Below, one piece after another: positions 1-6,078 of a stretch of 11,255 nucleotides of DNA. Numbering within the stretch: the first letter of the stretch is position 1; each line of letters begins with the position of its first letter. This DNA comes from an uncultured Collinsella sp. (GTDB lineage: Bacteria; Actinomycetota; Coriobacteriia; Coriobacteriales; Coriobacteriaceae). The stretch is from assembly GCA_902478365.1 (NCBI GenBank), contig CABSKX010000064.1, positions 1 to 11,255 on the forward strand, in the 5' to 3' direction. Under the pieces are notes generated by a model that was given only the letters and a program-made list of their open reading frames with translations, searched no databases and was not told the DNA's origin. A program made the translations under genes and the position numbers.

Positions 1-16
1 TCAACGATATGGCACC

Positions 17-505
17 GTGGGGACACATGTATGTCAATCCTGGTCTAACAGAGCCTTAATAATTGGCGTAGCATATAGTGCGCTTTGCCTTCTTCTTTTT
101 GCAATAGCCATAATACGTGGAGGGCATAACCTCTCGCACGATATGCTAACCGCATTTTTGCCTGCAATGATAGTCAACGCTGTATTGGTGATATCGGTTG
201 CGCTGGAGACGGTGACCATCTATCGGATTACAGACAGCGCTGTATTGAGCGGGGCTGCGATAATTATTGGATTTGTCATGAGCTTGACGCTCTACGGAAC
301 CTTCCTTCAGGCGCCCATACCGTCCTTGCGATGGATTTTCCTTCTTCCGGGGCCGTATCTTGGAGTCGGATGTGCCCTTGGGTATAGCGATATGGGTCAG
401 CTGACACTTCTGGGATACGGCGTGGCAGCCAGCTGTCTATCGGTATTGATTTACGCTCTCGTGAGCTTTCGTGCTGGGGGTGTGCTCAATGGCTCGCCAG
501 ACTAG
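17..505 (+). CDS. Multi-spanning membrane protein, possible ABC-2-type permease subunit (5' end uncertain)
   Basis: I do not recognise this protein as a named family. It is almost entirely hydrophobic, with five likely membrane segments at about residues 12-33, 43-64, 77-98, 104-124 and 128-152, so it acts in the cytoplasmic membrane. The start used is GTG at 17. The frame is open to the window edge, so the true start may lie upstream. Its last 17 bases overlap the next gene, which is also a polytopic membrane protein, so the two are translationally coupled. Paired membrane proteins of this size are typical of ABC-2 exporters or bacteriocin-immunity transporters, which would need an ATPase gene upstream, outside the window. 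Base composition is visibly more AT-rich than the rest of the window, which suggests transfer. The function is inferred from architecture only. Confidence 0.6.
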   Translation: MGTHVCQSWSNRALIIGVAYSALCLLLFAIAIIRGGHNLSHDMLTAFLPAMIVNAVLVISVALETVTIYRITDSAVLSGAAIIIGFVMSLTLYGTFLQAPIPSLRWIFLLPGPYLGVGCALGYSDMGQLTLLGYGVAASCLSVLIYALVSFRAGGVLNGSPD

Positions 506-1307
506 AAGATTTCTTCATTCAGAATTGAGGCATGTGAGCAAATGGACGTACGCCTTAATCCTGGTAATTTATGCGTGCATGGTGGTATTGCAGCTTAATT
601 CTTTCCCGATGTGGTTCTGTAGTCTCCGTGAGAACAGTTTCTTGGGCTTTTTCCCAGACCCGACACTTCGGCTATCGGCAGAGGATGTCCTTCTATTTGG
701 TAATGCAGAGGTTTTCCGCGGTCTGCTGTTCAACGTGGCCCCGTTGGCTCATGCATTGTTCTTTCCGTTCATCGCGGCTTGCATTGTGCCGCGCTTTGTC
801 AGTTCGGGCTTTATTGAGGAACCGTGGGGGTTGTCGGAGGCTCGGGGAGGGAAGCGTGTGTGCGCTATCGTTGCGCGAGTGGTGCTGTCTTCTTTTGCCC
901 TTTTGGGCGCATTTATCCTGTCAAGTGTCGTTTTGTACTGTCTTAACTGCGTAATCGTTTTGGATGCTCAGCAGTATTTCAACCTGAATATTTTTTGCTA
1001 TCGACTTCTTCTGGCGAGTGTCGTCTGCCTTGCATATGTGGTCTCTTGCGTGATTGCTGTTTCCTATTTTGGGTCCGGCTTCGGTCCGATTGGCATGCTG
1101 CTGCTTGTCAATGTTGTAGCGATCTACATACAGCTCGGGGCCAATTCCATGCTTCCGCTTCCGTCCTCGATGCTCATGTGGATTTGCGGTGTGACCCCGT
1201 TGGGGGACGGCCAATGCGTTTCGATTTTAATTGACTGCCTAATAAACGTAGCAAGCGTTTTTACCATTTGCTTCACTATCGACCGATTGCGGTCGAGATT
1301 TATTTGA
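489..1307 (+). CDS. Multi-spanning membrane protein, probable ABC-2-type permease
   Basis: A 272-residue membrane protein with about six hydrophobic segments (near residues 20-37, 84-105, 128-157, 168-195, 200-217 and 245-264). Between segments 2 and 3 lies a cytoplasmic stretch, FIEEPWGLSEARGGKR at 108-123. This resembles the loop of ABC-2 permeases in which a Glu-containing segment precedes a basic RGG/RGxSR turn, so I favour an ABC-2 permease over other transporters. I chose ATG 489 over GTG 471 because a GGGGG run (476-480) sits 8 nt upstream of the ATG. The gene overlaps the preceding membrane-protein gene by 17 nt, and the two probably form one complex. It is AT-rich compared with the genes to its right. 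The substrate cannot be told from the sequence; drug, peptide or bacteriocin export or immunity are all possible. Confidence 0.65.
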   Translation: MARQTRRFLHSELRHVSKWTYALILVIYACMVVLQLNSFPMWFCSLRENSFLGFFPDPTLRLSAEDVLLFGNAEVFRGLLFNVAPLAHALFFPFIAACIVPRFVSSGFIEEPWGLSEARGGKRVCAIVARVVLSSFALLGAFILSSVVLYCLNCVIVLDAQQYFNLNIFCYRLLLASVVCLAYVVSCVIAVSYFGSGFGPIGMLLLVNVVAIYIQLGANSMLPLPSSMLMWICGVTPLGDGQCVSILIDCLINVASVFTICFTIDRLRSRFI

Positions 1308-1346
1308 TTGTTTGTGAGGGATAATCATACCGAGCAAACCAAATGC

Positions 1347-1382
1347 AGGCGGGCGGGCACCGTGGCTGGTGTTCGCCCGCCT
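1347..1382. terminator. Strong intergenic hairpin between convergent genes
   Basis: A 15-bp stem (including two G-U pairs) with a 6-nt loop; the outer arms are AGGCGGGCG and CGCCCGCCT. It lies between the + strand membrane-protein gene and the - strand amidotransferase gene, so it probably ends transcription from both sides. No long T-tract follows on either strand. An outer 7-bp inverted repeat, GCAAACC (1334-1340) with GGTTTGC (1407-1413), encloses it and could extend the structure. Confidence 0.65.
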
Positions 1383-1416
1383 GGCATAGGAGGCTTTAAC
1401 CTGAGTGGTTTGCGGG

Positions 1417-2226
1417 CTAGCGGGCCTGCTTGACCTTTGCCGCTGCCTCGACAAACGACTTCCACAGGTTAAAGTCGGTCTCGAGCGTCTTCCACGTGTA
1501 CTCAGGGTGCCATTGCACGCCCAGGCAGAACGGCTGGCCTTCGACTTCGATGCACTCGGGAACGCCGTCGGTTGCCTTGGCGACCAAGCGCGTGCTTTTA
1601 CCCAGACGATCGACGCAGCAGTGATGTGCGGAGTTGGTCTGGATCAGCCTGTGCCCGCCAACCGCGCGCTCCAGCAGCGAGTCCGGCACGACCTCGACGG
1701 GATGCACAGGGTCGTTGAGCACGTGGGTGTGGCGCCACTGCGTGCGGCCCTCGCGAGCGCCCAGGCTCGGCACGTCCATGCACAGGGTGCCGCCGGTGGC
1801 GACATTGAGCAACTGCGTGCCGCGGCAGGTGGTAAAGAGCGGCTTTTTGGCACGGAGCACCTCGCCGACCAGCTTAAACTCAAAGCTATCGCGAATCTCG
1901 CAGCAGAGGGTGGGATCGTAGGGTCGATCATCGCCCCAACGTTTGGGATTGACGTCGGGGCCGCCGGGGATGGCGATGCCGTCGGCGATATCAACGTAAT
2001 GACGGATGACCTCAATGTCCTCGGTGATGGACATCTGCAGCGGCAGGCCGCCAGCGGCAAGGATGGCATCGACAAAGACACTTGCGATTTCCTCGTTGGG
2101 GGAGAGCATCTCGGTTAAAAACGGCTCTGCCTCTTCCCAGCGCGGCGCGACGAGGATGAGCGGACGGTCGGCGGGGGCGACGTCGACATGCGGGGTGTAG
2201 GACGATGAAGTGCGAGTTCCGATCAT
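1417..2226 (-). CDS. Gamma-glutamyl-gamma-aminobutyrate hydrolase family protein (class I glutamine amidotransferase-like, peptidase C26)
   Basis: The 269-residue protein matches the PuuD/peptidase C26 family, which hydrolyses gamma-glutamyl amide bonds in the cytoplasm. Landmarks in order: RPLILVAPRW (21-30), oxyanion region GGPDVNP (88-94), nucleophile elbow TTCRGTQ with Cys134, NSAHHC (198-203), and QWHPE with His240 and Glu242, so the Cys-His-Glu triad is complete. Two details are unusual. The elbow reads TTCRG where most relatives have GICRG, and NSAHHC replaces the usual NSxHHQ. It is the last gene of the amino-acid transporter operon, 51 bp after the ATPase gene, which suggests it releases glutamate from imported gamma-glutamyl compounds or acts on related peptides. 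The start is the ATG at 2226; the ribosome site is weak (GAAAG). A strong hairpin follows its stop codon. The exact substrate is not determined. Confidence 0.88.
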   Translation of the reverse strand: MIGTRTSSSYTPHVDVAPADRPLILVAPRWEEAEPFLTEMLSPNEEIASVFVDAILAAGGLPLQMSITEDIEVIRHYVDIADGIAIPGGPDVNPKRWGDDRPYDPTLCCEIRDSFEFKLVGEVLRAKKPLFTTCRGTQLLNVATGGTLCMDVPSLGAREGRTQWRHTHVLNDPVHPVEVVPDSLLERAVGGHRLIQTNSAHHCCVDRLGKSTRLVAKATDGVPECIEVEGQPFCLGVQWHPEYTWKTLETDFNLWKSFVEAAAKVKQAR

Positions 2227-2277
2227 AGGTGTAACTTTCGAGTTTGGATGGGCATGGCTGGCGGGTGGGCGGTCTGG

Positions 2278-3042
<765 letters not shown>

Positions 3043-3078
3043 GGTGCTCGGCTCCTTATGCTTTGAGAACGTGGGTAC

Positions 3079-3912
3079 TTAGCGGATGATGGTTGCGCCG
3101 GTCTTGTGCGAAACATAGACAGCGGCCTTGTTGATCGCGACGTTGATGAGGATATAGATGACCGCGATTACCAGGTAGACCGACACGAGAGCATCATAGT
3201 TGGTAATGAGCACGCGGGCATTTTGCATCAGGTCGGGATAGCTCACCACGTAGGCGACGGTGGTGTCCTTGACCACGACTACGAGCTGAGAAATCAACGA
3301 CGGGATAATAAACCGAATCGCCTGGGGCAATACGATTTTAAAGGTGATTTTAGCCTTGGAGAGACCGAGCGCCTGGGCCGCCTCGACCTGCCCGCGCGGT
3401 ACGGCGTTGACGCCGGCGCGGAAGATCTCGGCAAGTACGCCGGCGGCAGCGAGCGCGACGGGAAGCGTGAGCATCCAAAACGACGGCAGCGCGATCTTGT
3501 ACTGGGGCAGCACCAAAAAGAAGAAGTAGATGAACAGCAGGCTTGGCACACCGCGGAAGAAATCGGTGAGCACGCGGCAGACCAGCTGCAGCGGCTTAAT
3601 GTCGCTCGTGCGGCCGAGCATAAGGGCCAGGCTCAGCACCAGCGCGATGGCGCCAGCGGTGAGTGCGACTTTAACGGTGCCCTCAAAGCCGGCAAGCAAG
3701 AACTTCCAGGTGGTGAGATGCGTAAAGAAATACCAGTAGTGGACCGAAAGCTGACCGGTCACATAAAAGCGCTGCAGTACCAGAGCGATGAGCGCGGCCA
3801 CGGCAACGAGCGAAATGGCGGTGCCGATGCGAATCTTGGCGAGCATCTTGGGGCCGGGAGCCTCGTAGAGCGCATCGCGCATGGTAAGTGCAGGGGAGGA
3901 ATGCTTGTTCAT
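3079..3912 (-). CDS. Amino acid ABC transporter permease, GluD-like
   Basis: A 277-residue inner-membrane permease of the polar amino acid family. The cytoplasmic N-terminus carries YEAPGPK (16-22), a feature I associate with the GluD subunit of actinobacterial glutamate transporters. A first membrane segment follows at about 28-48, then the permease core. The EAA loop, which docks on the ATPase, is GQVEAAQALGLS (174-185), followed by the usual IVLPQA. The start codon overlaps the stop codon of the other permease gene as ATGA (3909-3912), so the two are coupled and the proteins should form a heterodimer. The N-terminal extension makes it longer than the partner permease, as in known GluC/GluD pairs. 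The assignment to amino acid transport is firm; glutamate specificity is inferred. Confidence 0.92.
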   Translation of the reverse strand: MNKHSSPALTMRDALYEAPGPKMLAKIRIGTAISLVAVAALIALVLQRFYVTGQLSVHYWYFFTHLTTWKFLLAGFEGTVKVALTAGAIALVLSLALMLGRTSDIKPLQLVCRVLTDFFRGVPSLLFIYFFFLVLPQYKIALPSFWMLTLPVALAAAGVLAEIFRAGVNAVPRGQVEAAQALGLSKAKITFKIVLPQAIRFIIPSLISQLVVVVKDTTVAYVVSYPDLMQNARVLITNYDALVSVYLVIAVIYILINVAINKAAVYVSHKTGATIIR

Positions 3913-4568
3913 CGGAGGATCCTCACCTTCTTATCGATATAGTTGCCAATGTGGCTCACCACAAAGGCCGTGCCCAGGTAGCCGAGCGCCGAGATAAAGA
4001 ACGCGGCGACGCCGCCGAGCGAGCGCGTGTTAATGTAGCTCACCACGCCGGTGAGCTCCTGCGGCTTAAGCGGCACCTGGCTGCCGAGCGCAGTGGTGAG
4101 CATGACGGCGATAAAGAGGTTGGTCATGGGCAGCACGCTCGAGCGCAGCGCCTGCGGAATCACGATCTTGGCGAGGATGCGGTTAAAGCTCATGCCCAGC
4201 GAGCGGGCGGCTTCCACCTGGCCAACGCCGACGGTGTTGATGCCGCTCATAAAGTTCTCGGAGCCAAAGGCCGAGCCCAAAAGGACCGTGGCGACGATAA
4301 CGCAGGTGCGGTAGGGCAGGACGACCTTGAGCGGCGGCAGCGCGTAGACGACGACGATAAGCAGCGCGATGCCAGGGATGTTACGGAAGACCTGGACATA
4401 CAGGTCGCCAAAGACGCGCAGCGGCTTGAGCGGCGACACGCGCATCACGGTGACGGCGACGGCCAGCACCATGGCGATGGCAAACGATTCGAGCGTCATG
4501 CCCCAGGTTGCTAGCAGCGCGTCGATATAGTTCTGGCCATAGAGCGACCAGAGTTCGGAGAGACTCAT
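3909..4568 (-). CDS. Amino acid ABC transporter permease, GluC-like
   Basis: A 219-residue inner-membrane permease, the usual length for a short polar amino acid permease. Hydrophobic segments lie at about 24-43, 64-79, 86-104, 146-163 and 184-206. The EAA loop is GQVEAARSLGMS (116-127), followed by IVIPQA. FRNIPGIALL (61-70) corresponds to the FRGTPLLVQ-type motif common in this family. The start is the ATG at 4568, preceded by the good ribosome site GGGAGGT (complement of 4573-4579), and the stop overlaps the next permease start by 4 nt. It is separated from the binding-protein gene by 138 bp that contain a hairpin, so its expression may be lower than that of the binding protein. It should pair with the GluD-like subunit. 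Confidence 0.92.
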   Translation of the reverse strand: MSLSELWSLYGQNYIDALLATWGMTLESFAIAMVLAVAVTVMRVSPLKPLRVFGDLYVQVFRNIPGIALLIVVVYALPPLKVVLPYRTCVIVATVLLGSAFGSENFMSGINTVGVGQVEAARSLGMSFNRILAKIVIPQALRSSVLPMTNLFIAVMLTTALGSQVPLKPQELTGVVSYINTRSLGGVAAFFISALGYLGTAFVVSHIGNYIDKKVRILR

Positions 4569-4572
4569 GCGG

Positions 4573-4579
4573 ACCTCCC
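4573..4579 (-). promoter_or_regulatory. Ribosome binding site of the GluC-like permease gene
   Basis: GGGAGGT on the - strand, with the ATG at 4568-4566 a few bases downstream. It lies just after the intercistronic hairpin, so permease translation can start independently of the upstream gene. Confidence 0.7.
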
Positions 4580-4592
4580 GTCGATAAGGAAA

Positions 4593-4618
4593 GGGGCTCC
4601 CGTGTGTACGGAAGCCCC
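4593..4618 (-). terminator. Intercistronic hairpin, likely attenuator or mRNA 3'-end stabiliser
   Basis: On the - strand the arms GGGGCTTCCGT and ACGGGAGCCCC form 10 of 11 pairs around a 4-nt loop, followed by TTTCCTT. It sits between the binding-protein gene (stop at 4707) and the first permease gene (start at 4568). The T-tract is short, so partial termination or protection of the upstream message from 3' decay is more likely than full termination. Both effects are known in binding-protein transporter operons and give excess binding protein. Confidence 0.6.
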
Positions 4619-4706
4619 GACAACTCAGTGAGGAAACAGTTTACCGCAATAAAGCGCATCATGCGTTTCCATATGGTTTCGTTGCGGCCGTTACCAGGCT
4701 CGCTGC

Positions 4707-5702
4707 CTAGGCGCCGATCTCGGGCAGCTCAGGAACATTGGTGTCGCCCGTACGGTCACCGATGCAGATCTGCCACAGCTCGGTCCAGGTGCCGTCGTCC
4801 TCGATCTTCTTAAGGAAGTCGTTGACAAAGGCGACGCCGTCGGAATCGAGCGGCAGGCCGATGCCGTAGGGCTCCTTGCTGCCGAAGGGCTTGCCGGCGA
4901 TCTTGTACTTACCGGGCTCGCGGACCAGGGCGCTCTGCTGCATGTTGTTATCGATGACGTAGGCGTCAACGCGGCCCTGCTGGAGTGCCTGGCGGGCCTC
5001 CTCGTCGGTCTTGAACTCCTGCTGGCTGGCCTTGGGAGCGAACTCCTCCAGGATGGCGGGGCCGTTGGAGCCGGACTGGACGGCGACGTTCTTGTCGGCC
5101 AGGTCGTCGACGCTCTTGATGTCGTCGTTATCGGCGAGTACCAGGATGGCCTGCTGGGTGTAGTAGTAGGGACCGGCAAAGGAGACGAGCTTCTTGCGCT
5201 CATCGGTAATGGTGTAGGTGGCGAGTACGGCGTCGACCTGGCCGTTCTGCAGGACGGACTCGCGCGTGTCCGAGGTCACCTGGGTGATCTCGACCTTGTT
5301 CTCGCCCAGGATGTAGTTGGACAGAAGCTGCGCGATACCAGCGTCGAAGCCGCGGGTCTGACCGTCTTTCTCGTTGAGGAGGGAGAAGAGCGTGGAGGTC
5401 TGAACGCCACCGATCTTAAAGACACCGGCGTCCTTGACGGCCGTGGCCCAGGTGCTAGCGGCGATGGCGTCGTCATCGGCCTTGGGGCCGTTGTCGACGA
5501 GCTTGTCGAATGCCTTAGCGTCGAGCGTGGTGGAAGTCTCGGTATCCTCGGAGCCCTTGGAGGAGCCGGCGGCGGAACCCTTGTCGGCCTCGGCGCTGGT
5601 GTCGGAGCAGCCGGCAAGACCAAGGCCGGCGACGGTTGCGAAGGTGGCGGCGACAAAGCCGCGGCGGTCGAGAACGACCTGCTGGGAGAGGTTCTTGCTC
5701 AT
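4707..5702 (-). CDS. Amino acid ABC transporter substrate-binding lipoprotein (SBP_bac_3, GluB-like), Tat-type signal
   Basis: This 331-residue extracytoplasmic protein captures an amino acid and delivers it to the two permeases downstream. The signal peptide has a twin-arginine motif, DRRGFVA (12-18), then a hydrophobic stretch and the lipobox LAGC, predicting cleavage before Cys32 and lipid anchoring. A Ser/Gly/Glu-rich linker (about 33-60) tethers the domain. Family 3 binding-protein features follow: a GFDAGIAQLL segment, then RESVLQNGQVDAVLATYTIT with ERKKLVSFAGPYY, matching the conserved R-x-x-x-L-x-x-G-x-V-D...TIT-x-E-R...F-x-x-P-Y pattern. The start is the ATG at 5702, preceded by AGAAAGG. 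It is the first gene of the operon and has a clear promoter. Glutamate or glutamine is the most likely ligand from the operon's overall similarity to gluABCD; aspartate or another polar amino acid is possible. Confidence 0.92.
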   Translation of the reverse strand: MSKNLSQQVVLDRRGFVAATFATVAGLGLAGCSDTSAEADKGSAAGSSKGSEDTETSTTLDAKAFDKLVDNGPKADDDAIAASTWATAVKDAGVFKIGGVQTSTLFSLLNEKDGQTRGFDAGIAQLLSNYILGENKVEITQVTSDTRESVLQNGQVDAVLATYTITDERKKLVSFAGPYYYTQQAILVLADNDDIKSVDDLADKNVAVQSGSNGPAILEEFAPKASQQEFKTDEEARQALQQGRVDAYVIDNNMQQSALVREPGKYKIAGKPFGSKEPYGIGLPLDSDGVAFVNDFLKKIEDDGTWTELWQICIGDRTGDTNVPELPEIGA

Positions 5703-5745
5703 GGTAGAACACCTTTCTCAATAAAATCCCTAGCGGTTGAGTAGA

Positions 5746-5775
5746 GTTATACCCTATCGCGCTCAAATGGGTCAA
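5746..5775 (-). promoter_or_regulatory. Housekeeping promoter of the amino-acid transporter operon
   Basis: On the - strand, -35 TTGACC (complement of 5770-5775), an 18-nt spacer and -10 TATAAC (complement of 5746-5751). The predicted transcript starts near 5739 and has a leader of about 37 nt, too short for a riboswitch. No operator-like palindrome was seen overlapping it. Confidence 0.75.
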
Positions 5776-5822
5776 CACGAAATAACTCAGAAACATACTT
5801 GCCTTATGGGTTATTCTACCTA

Positions 5823-5848
5823 CCAAAAAGGGACAGGCTCCTTTGTGG
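5823..5848. repeat. REP-like hairpin repeat, copy 1
   Basis: An imperfect inverted repeat built around AAAGGGACAGGCTCCTTTG, with mismatches in the stem. It shares the AAAGGGAC...CCTTTGT core with the hairpin at 10789-10815, so the two belong to one dispersed family. Such short palindromes are often spread through genomes by REP-associated transposases; no such gene is in this window. Confidence 0.6.
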
Positions 5849-5886
5849 TGGTTCCTGCAGATGCGACGGCCTGCCTCGCTGCTTTG

Positions 5887-5941
5887 TCTCAATCTGTAAC
5901 AGGTAGACGAGGAAATGGGTTCTAACTGTTACAGATTGAGA
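5887..5941. repeat. 55-bp palindromic repeat, copy 1 of 2
   Basis: Arms of 21 bp beginning TCTCAATCTGTAACA and ending TGTTACAGATTGAGA pair with a single mismatch around a 13-nt spacer (5908-5920). The second copy begins exactly 80 bp downstream and has the same arm and spacer lengths. Confidence 0.85.
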
Positions 5942-5966
5942 TTTTCTCTTCAGGGGAATTCGAATG

Positions 5967-6021
5967 TCTCAATCTGTAACAGTTAGACGGGAATTCGGGC
6001 TCTAGATGTTACAGATTGAGA
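5967..6021. repeat. 55-bp palindromic repeat, copy 2 of 2
   Basis: Same architecture as copy 1: 21-bp arms with the same 15-bp outer sequence and a 13-nt spacer (5988-6000). The arms carry two mismatches, and the spacer differs from copy 1. Conserved arms with a variable centre indicate selection or propagation of the hairpin rather than a simple tandem duplication. Confidence 0.85.
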
Positions 6022-6040
6022 TAATCGCGTCGCGAAAATT

Positions 6041-6077
6041 AAAACCTCCGCAGGGATGCTTCCCTTGCGGAGGTTTT
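6041..6077 (-). terminator. Rho-independent terminator of the dxs-like gene
   Basis: On the - strand it begins just after the TAA stop. AAAACCTCCGCA pairs with TGCGGAGGTTTT, and the stem extends inward to about 15 bp around a 7-nt loop. The 3' arm runs into TTTTAATTTT, an ideal T-rich tail. It isolates the dxs-like gene from the transporter operon downstream. Confidence 0.9.
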
Positions 6078-6078
6078 C

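Larger units (their letters stand above)
5776..6040. other. Intergenic stretch between the transporter operon and the dxs-like gene
   Basis: No gene is supported here. In order it holds an AT-rich stretch upstream of the transporter promoter, a REP-like hairpin (5823-5848), about 40 bp without recognisable structure, and two tandem 55-bp palindromes (5887-5941 and 5967-6021). The terminator of the dxs-like gene follows. A 62-codon reading frame on the + strand crosses this area, but it runs through the repeats and looks like chance. Confidence 0.7.

Noticed and set aside
1405..2118. A 237-codon open frame on the + strand
   Set aside because: It is antisense to the amidotransferase-family gene and crosses that gene's stop region without a ribosome site.
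3888..4514. A 208-codon + strand frame, very rich in charged residues and His
   Set aside because: It is the complement of the permease gene; its odd composition comes from reading hydrophobic codons backwards.
5702..5739. A riboswitch or leader upstream of the transporter operon
   Set aside because: The promoter leaves only about 37 nt of leader, too short for any known amino-acid riboswitch, and no structure was seen.
5887..6021. The repeated TCTCAATCTGTAACA units as a CRISPR array
   Set aside because: There are only two units, each an inverted-repeat hairpin, with no constant repeat-spacer alternation and no cas genes.
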